64,000 nucleotides of DNA from Saccharibacillus alkalitolerans (GTDB taxonomy: Bacteria > Bacillota > Bacilli > Paenibacillales > Paenibacillaceae): the NCBI RefSeq assembly GCF_011090185.1, contig NZ_JAAFGS010000003.1, positions 372,001 through 436,000 of the forward strand, in the 5' to 3' direction. Below are positions 18,050 through 25,920 of the stretch, piece by piece. The position numbers and the translations under genes are program-made. Positions within the stretch are counted from its first letter, which is position 1, and every line of letters begins with the position of its first letter. A model generated the notes under the pieces. That model was given only the letters and a program-made list of their open reading frames with translations, was not told where the DNA came from and ran no database searches.

Positions 18050-18090
18050 CAAAACCGTCCTTCTCTTAAAGGGAATGGACGGTTTTTTTT
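18050..18090 (+). terminator. Terminator between the tandem chemoreceptors
   Basis: AAAACCGTCC and GGACGGTTTTTTTT pair around a 16-base loop. It separates the two chemoreceptor genes into independent transcripts. Confidence 0.85.
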
Positions 18091-18101
18091 GCTTGCCGTA
18101 T

Positions 18102-18128
18102 TCAAAAAAAACGTTTATTTTCCGATAA
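18102..18128 (+). promoter_or_regulatory. Sigma-D-like promoter of the second soluble chemoreceptor
   Basis: TCAA, then 15 bases, then TCCGATAA, compared with the sigma-D consensus TAAA-N15-GCCGATAT. It lies 43 bases before the start codon. A chemoreceptor under the motility sigma factor is expected. Confidence 0.5.
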
Positions 18129-18170
18129 ATAGGTTGTTGACTGTCTATATGCGGAAAGGAATGTGAATAG

Positions 18171-19013
18171 ATGAACAAGTTAGAAGCTCTGCTGCAAATG
18201 GCTCCTCTGTTCAGTACGGTGGCCCGAGAGGAGATCGCGGTCACGATTTATGACGCGACGCACGTTCTCTACTATGAACAAGCGGGCAGCTTTCATTTGG
18301 GTTATCAGACCGGCGAACCGATGAAAGAAGGATTTGAGAATTTTGTGACGCTGCAGGGGCGAACCGAGCCTTTCATTCTGAAGTTTCCTCCGGAATGGTA
18401 CAGCAAACCGCTGGAATCCGTCGTCGTTCCGATCCTCGAAGCCGGAGAAGTGGTCGCGGTTCTGAACCTCACCTACAACCAGACCAGCCGGGACGAATTG
18501 AACGCGATCGTACAGGCGAACGGCTCGATTACCGAGCAGCTCGGGGAGATGGCGCAGAGCATCGCGGCCCACTCGGAGCAGCTTCAGGCAACGAGCGAGC
18601 AGATTTTGCAGAACACCAAAACGGCCGTACAAAAGTCCGGCAAAATCACGAACGTGGCGACGCTGATCAAGGAAATTTCCGACCAGACCAACATGCTGGG
18701 CCTCAACGCCGCGATCGAAGCCGCGCGCGTCGGCGAGCTCGGTGCCGGCTTCGGCGTCGTGGCGACCGAAGTGCGCAAGCTGGCCGTCCACTCCAAAACG
18801 GCGACCGCCGACATCGAAACGGCCCTCAAAGACGTTCAAAATTCGATTCGCGTCATGGAAACGGAGATCGAACAGATTGTCGCTTCTTCGCAGCAGCAGT
18901 CTGAGCTGGTCGCATCGTTCACCGACGTTATCGATCGTCTGCAGCAGACCGGCGAAACGATGCAGAACCTGTCGAAAAGCCTGCTGCAGTATCATGTTAA
19001 GGCGCAAGCTTAA
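18171..19013 (+). CDS. Soluble methyl-accepting chemotaxis protein (YfmS-like), copy 2
   Basis: A 280-residue protein with the same plan as copy 1: an N-terminal sensor domain ([27 protein letters not shown] ...) and the MCP hairpin with [21 protein letters not shown]. The signalling half is nearly identical in DNA to copy 1, while the sensor half has diverged. The ribosome site GGAAAGGA is ten bases before the ATG. Its stop codon is interleaved with that of the convergent DUF6171 gene (shared CTTAAG), so the two transcripts overlap at their 3' ends. Confidence 0.88.
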   Translation: MNKLEALLQMAPLFSTVAREEIAVTIYDATHVLYYEQAGSFHLGYQTGEPMKEGFENFVTLQGRTEPFILKFPPEWYSKPLESVVVPILEAGEVVAVLNLTYNQTSRDELNAIVQANGSITEQLGEMAQSIAAHSEQLQATSEQILQNTKTAVQKSGKITNVATLIKEISDQTNMLGLNAAIEAARVGELGAGFGVVATEVRKLAVHSKTATADIETALKDVQNSIRVMETEIEQIVASSQQQSELVASFTDVIDRLQQTGETMQNLSKSLLQYHVKAQA

Positions 19014-19291
19014 GCTTCGCCCCAGGCTGCCCACCGGCTCCCGCCGGGATACGGGCAGTTTTTGCTTTTTAGATGAGCGATAACCGGAACGAGGCAGCCG
19101 CAGAGCATGCAGGTGGTGCCGCCGTGGAATTTGGGGCAGCTCTCGCAGACCGCGAGGCGCGATTCGTATTCGGCTTCGGACACCCTCAGCTCGGGAGCGA
19201 ACGCCGGCGAAGCCAGCAGCCTCTCCATCTGCCGCTCGTTCACCGCAAATTCGTCTCCGCAGCTTCGGCACGTTCGCTGATTTTGACGCAT
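19010..19291 (-). CDS. DUF6171 family small cysteine-rich protein
   Basis: A 93-residue protein with four CxxC-like pairs: CRSCGDEF near the N-terminus, [15 protein letters not shown] and a late NCPYP before W..WGEA. This is the DUF6171 pattern, probably one or two structural zinc sites. Function unknown. The ribosome site CGGAGGG is five bases before the ATG. It is a single gene convergent with the second chemoreceptor. Confidence 0.72.
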   Translation of the reverse strand: MRQNQRTCRSCGDEFAVNERQMERLLASPAFAPELRVSEAEYESRLAVCESCPKFHGGTTCMLCGCLVPVIAHLKSKNCPYPGGSRWAAWGEA

Positions 19292-19345
19292 GACATCCCT
19301 CCGTTGTCTTAACTTGCTTATTGGCGAATCACTCTCGTTTTCCCT

Positions 19346-19376
19346 ATTATAAGAACAAATTCGTGCCCGGAGTCAA
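19346..19376 (-). promoter_or_regulatory. Probable promoter of the DUF6171 gene
   Basis: On the minus strand TTGACT is followed after 19 bases by TATAAT. Both hexamers are strong; the spacer is two bases long of ideal. Confidence 0.5.
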
Positions 19377-19533
19377 TGTTCGGTCGCTTTATTTGCGCCG
19401 CGCCTTCGCCCTCGCCTTTTCCGTTCTTGCTTTTACCGGCCTCCAGACTCTAAACTGTTAGATAGAAGGTTCGGCGCAGCAAGACCACACATCCGCCAAA
19501 AAGTCTGATTTTGAAGGAGAGAACCACGATTTC

Positions 19534-20619
19534 ATGAAGGCCCTTAGAGATTTCTTTTACATTCCGGGAATTCGCAGGACGCTGGCGCTTATTCTGGCCG
19601 TCGTGCTGATTATTTCGCTCCGGAGCATGCTCAGTATGCTGCTGATCACGTTTATCCTCACTTACCTGATGAACCGCCTGCACCGCTTTATCCGCAAAGG
19701 AACGGACCGCATCAAGCTCAACAGCAAACTTGTTCTGGTCCTTACGTACGCTCTGCTGGTATTTGCGCTCGGATTCGGCATCTACCGCTATCTGCCCGTG
19801 TTCATCTACGAAATTCAACAGCTGATCAATCAGGTCATTTCTTTTTACAACAATCTGTCGAATCTGGTCGTGCCCGACAATGCCTTTACCCGCTATATCA
19901 TGAATTCGATCAAAGAGTTCGATATCGCAAGCTACGTCGAAGGCGGGCTGGATTTCATTCTGCATACGCTGACGGATCTGGGCAAATTGAGTCTCAACTT
20001 GTTCATCGCCTTTATTCTGAGCTTGTTCTTCAATCTGGAAAAAGACAAAATATCGTCGCTCATGTCCAAGTTCCGCTACAGCAAGGCCGCTTACTTCTTC
20101 ACGGAGCTGGAATACTTCGGACGCAAGTTCGTCGCTTCGTTCGGCAAAGTGCTGGAAGTCCAGTTCATGATCTCGCTGACCAACTCGCTGCTGTCGCTGA
20201 TTTTCCTGTGGGCGTTCGGATTCCCGAATCTGTTCGCGCTCTGGCTGATGATCTTCCTGCTCGGCCTGGTTCCGGTCATGGGCGTCGTGGTCTCGCTGAT
20301 TCCGCTGTGCGCGATCGCCTTCAATATAGGCGGTCTGCAGATGATCCTGTACATCTTGATCATGATCGTCGTGCTGCATGCGTTCGAAGCGTATATCCTC
20401 AACCCGAAATTCATGTCGAACAAAACGCATCTGCCGATCTTCTTCACCTTCCTCATCCTGCTGCTGGGCGAACATTTCCTCGGCGCATGGGGACTGATCG
20501 TCGGCGTGCCGATCTTCATCTTCCTGCTCGACATCCTGGAAGTTCCGCTCGAACCGGGCGGCAAAGCTTCGCTGAAGAAAAAGGACGAACCGCCGGCGAT
20601 GCCGCCGAACATCCAATAA
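19534..20619 (+). CDS. AI-2E family (PerM-like) membrane transporter
   Basis: A 361-residue membrane protein with about seven to eight hydrophobic segments and the family motifs: an N-terminal TM pair, a coil region (~85-150), and a C-terminal block with LVPVMGVVVSLIPLCAIAF and LIVGVPIFIFLLDILEVPLE. Members include the AI-2 exporter TqsA and Na+/H+ antiporters, so the substrate cannot be given. The C-terminus is a short charged tail. It stands alone, with a terminator after it. Confidence 0.85.
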   Translation: MKALRDFFYIPGIRRTLALILAVVLIISLRSMLSMLLITFILTYLMNRLHRFIRKGTDRIKLNSKLVLVLTYALLVFALGFGIYRYLPVFIYEIQQLINQVISFYNNLSNLVVPDNAFTRYIMNSIKEFDIASYVEGGLDFILHTLTDLGKLSLNLFIAFILSLFFNLEKDKISSLMSKFRYSKAAYFFTELEYFGRKFVASFGKVLEVQFMISLTNSLLSLIFLWAFGFPNLFALWLMIFLLGLVPVMGVVVSLIPLCAIAFNIGGLQMILYILIMIVVLHAFEAYILNPKFMSNKTHLPIFFTFLILLLGEHFLGAWGLIVGVPIFIFLLDILEVPLEPGGKASLKKKDEPPAMPPNIQ

Positions 20620-20664
20620 TTTTCGCGTCAGGGCGGCTCCGCCCTTCTGTAACGGCTTCATTCG

Positions 20665-20704
20665 AAAAAGACCGAGCCCTATCTCCGGGTTCGGTCTTTT
20701 TTCG
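20665..20704 (+). terminator. Terminator after the AI-2E family gene
   Basis: AAAAAGACCGA and TCGGTCTTTTTTT pair around a loop that itself contains GCCC/GGGT complementarity. Confidence 0.85.
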
Positions 20705-20762
20705 ATTCGCGGCCCAGCCGCACATCCAGTGCCGAAACGAAGTCCGAATCGCAGAATTCCGC

Positions 20763-20799
20763 AAAAAAAGGACCCCGGCGAGGTGGCATCGCCGGGGTC
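20763..20799 (-). terminator. Terminator of the serine hydrolase gene
   Basis: GACCCCGGCGA and TCGCCGGGGTC form a perfect 11-base stem with a seven-base loop; on the minus strand a run of seven T follows. It is about 155 bases downstream of the hydrolase stop codon. Confidence 0.75.
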
Positions 20800-20953
20800 A
20801 ATCTCTATGTTTCAGAGGGGATTGTAAGGATCTTAACCCCCGAACCTGAAAACAACCTGAAGCGAGGATGAAAAGCGGATAAAAGAGAGCAATACGGCGG
20901 AACGCCTATTCCGCTCCGATTATGCCGCTTTCCGCCGCCCGTTCGGTTCGGTC

Positions 20954-22117
20954 TTAAAGCGCTCCGTACGCCGCCGCCCGTACCCGCAGATGGTAGTATT
21001 CCTCCATGTTCGGCAGCATCTGGTGCATATAGACGATCGCGGTGTTCGTTTCCGGCGAAATGGACGTCCAGGTGCCGGCCATGCCCGTCCAGCCGAATTC
21101 GCCCAGCGGACTGTTGCTGCCGCCCGCGGCGCGGTCGATCAAGGTCCGGACGCCGAGACCGTAACCGTAGCCGGCGGAGTAAGAGCCCGTGAAATCCGCC
21201 ATCTGCGCCGCATCGAGATGATTGGTCCGCATCAGGTCGATCGTGTTCCGGCTCAGAATACGGACGCCGTCCAGCGTGCCTCCCGCGGCCATCATGCGGG
21301 CAAACTTCATATAGTCGCGCGTCGTCGCGTAAAGACCTTGTCCGCCCAGCTCCAGCAGCGCGTCGGGACGGTGCAGCCGGTCCATCTCTTCCGAGGCCGG
21401 GGTCAGCGTGCCGTCTTCGGCCCGTTCGTACATCACGGCCATTCGCTCTTCGATGTCGCCGCGATAGCGATAACCGGTATCCGTCATGCCGAGCGGCCCG
21501 AAGATTTCGTCCTGCAGAAACTGGCCGATGCTTTTCCCCGAGAGGACTTCGATCAATCCGGCCACCAGATCGTGGCCGTAGCCGTACAGCCAGCGCGTGC
21601 CCGGCTCGAACATGAGGGGAGCCTGCGCCGTGGCGCGAATCTCGTCTCGCAGCGTGTAGCGTCCTCCCGTCTTCTCGCTCAGTTCCGCGCGCAGCCGGGT
21701 AATTTCGCGCGCCGACAGCGATTCGCCGAACGGATACGGATGGCCGGTCATCATGCCGAACGCGTGGCGGATCAGAATCGGATTTTTAACGGGTTCCGTA
21801 TGGACTTGTCCGTTCGGCCCCGTTACCGTCTTATGTACATCCTTGTACTCCGGCAGGTACAGATGCAGCGGCTCGTTCAGCAGGAACCGTCCCCGCTCGT
21901 ACAGAATCATCGCCGCCGCGCAGACGACGACTTTGGTCATCGAATACAGACGGAAGACCGTGTCCGGCCCCGTGTCGGTGCCTGCCGCGAGATTCGCTTT
22001 GCCGAAGTAGCCTTCATATACCGTCTCGCCGTCTTTCGCGATCATGCAGGCGCAGCCGGCCGGTCCCGTTTCCGTAATGGACTGCAGCAGCGCGGATAAG
22101 TGATCGAATTGTGCCAT
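20954..22117 (-). CDS. Serine hydrolase of the beta-lactamase/class C family
   Basis: A 387-residue protein with the SxxK nucleophile motif at Ser59-Met-Thr-Lys62 (RLYSMTK), a Tyr motif YGYGHD near residue 175, and a C-terminal GWTGMAGT in place of the KTG triad. There is no signal peptide or membrane segment, so it is probably a cytoplasmic esterase or peptidase (EstB-like) and not a resistance beta-lactamase. The ribosome site AAAGAGG is a few bases before the ATG. Confidence 0.85.
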   Translation of the reverse strand: MAQFDHLSALLQSITETGPAGCACMIAKDGETVYEGYFGKANLAAGTDTGPDTVFRLYSMTKVVVCAAAMILYERGRFLLNEPLHLYLPEYKDVHKTVTGPNGQVHTEPVKNPILIRHAFGMMTGHPYPFGESLSAREITRLRAELSEKTGGRYTLRDEIRATAQAPLMFEPGTRWLYGYGHDLVAGLIEVLSGKSIGQFLQDEIFGPLGMTDTGYRYRGDIEERMAVMYERAEDGTLTPASEEMDRLHRPDALLELGGQGLYATTRDYMKFARMMAAGGTLDGVRILSRNTIDLMRTNHLDAAQMADFTGSYSAGYGYGLGVRTLIDRAAGGSNSPLGEFGWTGMAGTWTSISPETNTAIVYMHQMLPNMEEYYHLRVRAAAYGAL

Positions 22118-22266
22118 GGTTATCGCCTCTTTTTCCCGTTAATAAACGAATCATTGCTGTAAAGATTTGACCATGCGTCAAGCATGTAAGCGTTCCTCAA
22201 TTTCTATTTTGACATATCTAAAACGGTTTAGCTACTCTGTATTCGGCATAAAAACAAAAAAATGTG

Positions 22267-22295
22267 TTGACTCTCTTTCTAGCTCATGATACACT
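22267..22295 (+). promoter_or_regulatory. Promoter of tRNA-Ala
   Basis: TTGACT and TACACT are separated by 17 bases, ending 23 bases before the tRNA. A second weaker element, TTGACA-N18-TACTCT, lies at 22209-22238 and spans the small inverted repeat CTAAA-acgg-TTTAG. Confidence 0.75.
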
Positions 22296-22318
22296 ATTTC
22301 TTGTGAGTCATTGAGCGA

Positions 22319-22391
22319 GGGGCCTTAGCTCAGCTGGGAGAGCGCATCGCTGGCAGCGATGAGGTCAGGGGTTCGATCCCCCTAGGCTCCA
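22319..22391 (+). tRNA. tRNA-Ala (anticodon GGC)
   Basis: The 73-base sequence folds as a standard tRNA: acceptor GGGGCCT/AGGCTCC with one G-T pair, D-arm GCTCAGCTGGGAGAGC, anticodon stem CATCG/CGATG around CTGGCAG (anticodon GGC), T-arm GGGGTTCGATCCCC. CCA is not encoded. A single-gene tRNA unit with its own promoter and terminator. Confidence 0.96.
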
Positions 22392-22401
22392 TAATTTAAC
22401 G

Positions 22402-22433
22402 AAAAGTCCGACCCCAGGGTCGGACTTTTTTTG
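22402..22433 (+). terminator. Terminator of tRNA-Ala
   Basis: AAAAGTCCGACCC and GGGTCGGACTTTTTTT pair around a two- to three-base loop. Confidence 0.9.
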
Positions 22434-22462
22434 CGTTCTGTTTTGGTTCTTTATTTGATTCC

Positions 22463-23704
22463 TTATTCGTACCGCTTCAGCACGATCGCCGAATTATGCC
22501 CGCCGAAGCCGAACGAATTCGAAATGCCGATCCGCAGATTCGCTTCTCTTGCTTCGTCCGCCGTATAATCCAGGTCGCACAGCGGATCGGGGTTCTTCAG
22601 ATTGATCGTCGGCGGAATGAGGCCCGTCTGCAGCGACTTGACCAGCGCGATCGCTTCGACGGCTCCGGAAGCGCCAAGCATATGTCCGGTCATCGACTTG
22701 TTGGCGGTTACCGGAATCCGGTAGGCGTCTGCTCCGAATACCGACTTGATCGCCGCCGTTTCCGAGCGGTCACCGAGCACCGTGCTCGTCGCATGCGCGC
22801 TGATCACGTCGATCTCGGAAGGCGCGACTCCCGCTTCCTTCAGCGCCAGCTTCATCGCGCGGGCGGCTCCGCTGCCGTCTTCCGGCGTGGCGACCATATG
22901 ATACGCGTCCGAGCTGGCGCCGTATCCGATCACTTCGCCCAGGATGTCCGCTCCCCGATTCAGCGCGTGGCTCAGCGACTCCAGCACGAGAATGCCGGCG
23001 CCTTCAGCCATTACGAATCCGTCGCGGTCCCGGTCGAACGGCCGGCTTGCCGCCCGCGGATCGTCATTGCGCGCCGACAGCGCCGTCGCGTTCGAGAAGC
23101 TGGCCAGCGATATGCCGTGCAGCGCCGCTTCTGTCCCTCCCGCGATCATCACGTCCGAGCGTCCCGCCTCGATATGAAAAAAGGCCTCGCCGATCGCCGT
23201 GTTGCCGATGGAGCATGCCGTGATCGGCGCCATCGACGGACCGAGCGCGCCGAAGCGGATGCCGATCAGCGCGGCCGCCATATTCGCGATCATCGTCGGC
23301 ACGAGCGACGGACTGACCCGCCCGGGTCCCCGTCCCGCAAGCACTTCTCCCTGTCCCATCAGCGTCCCGATCCCGCCGATTCCCGAACCGACATAGACGC
23401 CGATCCGCTCGCGATCCGTCCGCTCTAGATCGAGTCCCGACTGGCGCATCGCCTGATCCGCCGCATGCAGCGCGAACTGGCAGAAGCGGTCCAGCTTTCG
23501 GGCCTCCTTCGCCCCGAGCAGCGCCGCCGCCTCGAAGTCCCGCACCTCGCCCGCTATTTTCGTTTTATAGCCTTCCGTATCGAACGATTCGATTGGCTTC
23601 ACGCCCGATTCCCCGCTAACCAGCCCCGACCAAAATGTCTCCACTTCGCTGCCCAGCGGCGATACGACGCCCATTCCCGTAATGACGACCCTTTCTTTGT
23701 CCAT
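22463..23704 (-). CDS. fabF: Beta-ketoacyl-ACP synthase II (KAS II)
   Basis: A 413-residue condensing enzyme of fatty-acid elongation. The catalytic Cys164 is in ITACSIGNTAI, with His in SAHATST and the second His in NKSMTGHMLGA. N-terminal VVITGMGVVSPLG and C-terminal NSFGFGGHNSAIVLKR are typical. The frame extends to a TTG at 23710, but ATG 23704 with AAAGGGG ten bases upstream is preferred. It is not beside fabH or acpP, so it may be an additional FabF. It is divergent from the XRE regulator. Confidence 0.92.
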   Translation of the reverse strand: MDKERVVITGMGVVSPLGSEVETFWSGLVSGESGVKPIESFDTEGYKTKIAGEVRDFEAAALLGAKEARKLDRFCQFALHAADQAMRQSGLDLERTDRERIGVYVGSGIGGIGTLMGQGEVLAGRGPGRVSPSLVPTMIANMAAALIGIRFGALGPSMAPITACSIGNTAIGEAFFHIEAGRSDVMIAGGTEAALHGISLASFSNATALSARNDDPRAASRPFDRDRDGFVMAEGAGILVLESLSHALNRGADILGEVIGYGASSDAYHMVATPEDGSGAARAMKLALKEAGVAPSEIDVISAHATSTVLGDRSETAAIKSVFGADAYRIPVTANKSMTGHMLGASGAVEAIALVKSLQTGLIPPTINLKNPDPLCDLDYTADEAREANLRIGISNSFGFGGHNSAIVLKRYE

Positions 23705-23728
23705 GCGCAAAATTCCCCTTTCGATTCC

Positions 23729-23757
23729 TTGTCGTTTGCTTTCCGTACCGCTATAAT
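23729..23757 (+). promoter_or_regulatory. Promoter of the XRE-MmyB regulator
   Basis: TTGTCG and TATAAT are separated by 17 bases. The start would be near 23764, about 87 bases before the start codon. Confidence 0.65.
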
Positions 23758-23786
23758 GGCACGGAGAATATCCTAGTACAAGTTAT

Positions 23787-23805
23787 CGTTTATACGGGTA
23801 TAACG
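23787..23805. promoter_or_regulatory. Inverted repeat, candidate operator
   Basis: CGTTTATAC and GTATAACG form an 8-base inverted repeat with one unpaired T, roughly +23 to +41 of the predicted XRE transcript and between it and fabF. Placement suits autoregulation or control of fabF; this is inference. Confidence 0.35.
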
Positions 23806-23850
23806 ACTGCTATTTTAAGGCATGCCGACGTTTGAAGAGGAGGATTTACC

Positions 23851-24693
23851 ATGAATTCCACCGCCCGATTGCAAGCCCTCTCCGTTTTTCTCAAAAGCCA
23901 GCGCGCCAAGATCCTGCCGGAAGACGCCGGTTTCCCCGTGGGAACGAGGCGCAGAACGCCCGGACTGCGCCGGGAAGAAGTCGCGCAGCTGGCCGGCGTA
24001 AGCACAACCTGGTACACGTGGCTCGAGCAAGGCCGCGATATCCAAGCTTCTCCGTCGGTGCTCGACTGCATCGCCGCCGCGCTGCGCATGAACGCCGACG
24101 AACGCAAATATTTGTATTCGCTGGCGCTGGAAGCAGCTTCCTCCGTTCCTTCCGCCGAAAGCGCAAATCTTCAAATCGGTCCTGCGCTGCAAAAAATCAT
24201 TACCGGCCTCGAGCATTGTCCCGCCATCGTTTCCGACCGCATGTGCAACATCGTAGGCTGGAACGCGGCCGCCTGCCACGTTTTTCTGGACTTCGAACGC
24301 ATCCCCCCGGATGAACGCAACATGATCCGCCTGCTGTTCGAACGCCGGGAATTCCGCCGCTTGGCCGTGAATTGGGAGCAGTTCGCCAGCGGCTTTCTGT
24401 CCATGTTCCGCTCCTATTACGGCCGCTACGTCGGCGACGACTGGTACGAGCGCTTTTTGGAAGAAATGATCGCCGCCCATCCCGAATTCAAGACGATGTG
24501 GGAGCACGGGCAGGTCAGCTACGCGCCCGAAGTGCATTTGGAATTCCGCCACGCCAAGGCCGGCAAAATGGTGTACGAACTGACGTCGCTCAGCGTGTAC
24601 GGTCCGGACGATCTGCGCTGCAGCGTCTACACGCCGGCTCCCGACACGACCACGGAAGCCAAGCTGCGGCGGCTGATGGAAGAAGGCGGCTGA
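23851..24693 (+). CDS. XRE helix-turn-helix regulator with MmyB-like ligand domain
   Basis: A 280-residue regulator. Residues ~10-85 are the helix-turn-helix (GTRRRTPGLRREEVAQLAGVSTTWYTWLEQGRDIQASPSVL), and residues ~110-275 the MmyB-like domain (IVSDRMCNIVGWNAAACHVF, ending VYTPAPDTTTEAKLRRL), a PAS-like fold that may bind a fatty acid or similar ligand. It is divergent from fabF, whose product chemistry would suit such a ligand, but no target is proven. GAGGAGG precedes the ATG. Confidence 0.85.
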   Translation: MNSTARLQALSVFLKSQRAKILPEDAGFPVGTRRRTPGLRREEVAQLAGVSTTWYTWLEQGRDIQASPSVLDCIAAALRMNADERKYLYSLALEAASSVPSAESANLQIGPALQKIITGLEHCPAIVSDRMCNIVGWNAAACHVFLDFERIPPDERNMIRLLFERREFRRLAVNWEQFASGFLSMFRSYYGRYVGDDWYERFLEEMIAAHPEFKTMWEHGQVSYAPEVHLEFRHAKAGKMVYELTSLSVYGPDDLRCSVYTPAPDTTTEAKLRRLMEEGG

Positions 24694-24721
24694 ATCCGTC
24701 TTCTTTTTTTGCGTTCGGGCA

Positions 24722-24782
24722 TTGACTTTCGCTTACGGACGTGTTTTTATTAAATTGTTAAATAATTGTTTAAATACTTAAA
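24722..24782 (+). promoter_or_regulatory. AT-rich promoter/operator region of sdpRI
   Basis: TTGACT at 24722 is followed after 17 bases by TTTTAT, a weak -10. Downstream lies an AT-only stretch with repeated TTAAAT/TTTAAA units, a plausible SdpR autorepressor target. Confidence 0.4.
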
Positions 24783-24804
24783 GGTAGACGGGAGGAGGAA
24801 CAGC

Positions 24805-25077
24805 ATGTCGTTCAACGACACCTTCAAGGCATTGGCCGATCCGACGAGACGCACCATTCTGGATCTGCTGAAGGAACGGGATCTGACGGCGGGCGAAATC
24901 GCGGATCATTTTCAGATGACCAAGCCGGCGATCTCCCACCATCTGAACCTGCTGAAGCAGGCGGAACTGGTCGTGAACGAGAAAAAAGGCCAGCATGTGC
25001 ATTATTCGATCAACCTGACCATGTTTGAGGAATTGATGACCTGGATGTTGAAATTCAATTCGAACGAGGGAGTGTGA
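24805..25077 (+). CDS. sdpR: SdpR-like ArsR-family autorepressor
   Basis: A 90-residue winged-helix protein (FKALADPTRRTILDLLKERDLTAGEIADHFQMTKPAISHHLNLLKQAELV) with no cysteine metal site, as in SdpR. Start ATG 24805 has GGGAGGAGG close upstream; the longer frame is not supported. It ends three bases before sdpI, so the two are one transcript. In B. subtilis SdpR represses sdpRI until membrane-bound SdpI captures it when toxin is present. Confidence 0.88.
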   Translation: MSFNDTFKALADPTRRTILDLLKERDLTAGEIADHFQMTKPAISHHLNLLKQAELVVNEKKGQHVHYSINLTMFEELMTWMLKFNSNEGV

Positions 25078-25080
25078 CCG

Positions 25081-25710
25081 ATGAAAAAGATGATCCTGCC
25101 CGTGCTTCTGCTGATTCTCTCCATTGCCGCAAGCTTCTGGGCGTATCCCAAGCTGCCCGACGTCCTAACGACCAATGCCCGCTATAACGCCGTATCCCTG
25201 TCCAAGCTGACCGCCGTATCGATCGTGCCGGTTCTCCTGCTGGTTCTGTCCGCCCTGACGCTGCTGATCGCTTCGCTGGCCGCGCGCAACCGTTCTTTCT
25301 CGCGAACCGAACGGCCGCTGTTTGCCGTCATGAACGCCGTTTACGTCGGACTGCTGCTCGTTCATGCGCTCATTCTCGCTTACGGCATGGGTTACGGCAT
25401 CGACGAGCAGCTGATCGCCCCGCTGGTGACGGGGATCGTGTTTATCGCCGTCGGCAACTATCTGCCGCTCGTGAATCAGAATTCTTCCGGCGAGGCCGCG
25501 CGGCCGGACGCGTCTCCTTCCGATCCTTGGCGCAGAACCAGACGCCGGATGGCGCTCTTTTTCATCGGCGGCGGGCTGCTCATGCTGCTGTCGGCCTTCC
25601 TCCCCGGAGCCATGCTGCTGCCCGTATTTATCGCCCTCGTCGTCGCCACCTCCGTCGCGGCCGCATGCGTCTCGCACGTTGGCCGTCCGAAAACGCATTC
25701 GACAAAATAA
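25081..25710 (+). CDS. sdpI: SdpI-like membrane protein (DUF1648)
   Basis: A 209-residue membrane protein with six hydrophobic segments. The N-terminal DUF1648 region (LPDVLTTNARYNAVSLSKLTAV) precedes the SdpI domain. In B. subtilis SdpI gives immunity to the SDP cannibalism toxin and sequesters SdpR. No sdpABC toxin genes are in the window, so here it is an orphan immunity/signalling pair. The tail after residue 195 is short and basic. Confidence 0.83.
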   Translation: MKKMILPVLLLILSIAASFWAYPKLPDVLTTNARYNAVSLSKLTAVSIVPVLLLVLSALTLLIASLAARNRSFSRTERPLFAVMNAVYVGLLLVHALILAYGMGYGIDEQLIAPLVTGIVFIAVGNYLPLVNQNSSGEAARPDASPSDPWRRTRRRMALFFIGGGLLMLLSAFLPGAMLLPVFIALVVATSVAAACVSHVGRPKTHSTK

Positions 25711-25714
25711 GCAA

Positions 25715-25728
25715 AGAAAGCGCATACT
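25715..25728. promoter_or_regulatory. cre-like site at the licT promoter
   Basis: AGAAAGCGCATACT matches the catabolite-responsive element TGNAANCGNWNNCA at eight of ten fixed positions and ends seven bases before the -35 of licT. CcpA control of bgl operons is well known, but this match is only fair. Confidence 0.35.
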
Positions 25729-25734
25729 TTTTTC

Positions 25735-25763
25735 TTGCCAAACTTTTTTCGACCTGCTATGAT
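25735..25763 (+). promoter_or_regulatory. Sigma-A promoter of licT-bglP
   Basis: TTGCCA and TATGAT are separated by 17 bases; the RAT sequence begins eight bases after the -10, so it lies at the very 5' end of the RNA. Confidence 0.75.
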
Positions 25764-25770
25764 GACCTTG

Positions 25771-25841
25771 GGATTGTTACTGAAGAAGGCAAAACCCACC
25801 GCGTATGCAAGCTGCATATGTGTTGGGGTTTGCCTTCTTTT
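25771..25841 (+). promoter_or_regulatory. RAT antiterminator site and overlapping terminator before licT
   Basis: The leader starts with GGATTGTTACTG and continues to AGGCAAAACC, the ribonucleic antiterminator bound by LicT. Its 3' side is the left arm of a terminator (GAAGGCAAAACCCA with TGGGGTTTGCCTTC and a T run). The loop part of this RAT is about three bases shorter than the B. subtilis RAT. Confidence 0.85.
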
Positions 25842-25920
25842 CGTATCAATTTCTTTTTTTCGGCAGGATGTAATCGATAGATCCCCGTTGCGCGATTTCG
25901 CAGGATAAGGAGGGCGGCAG

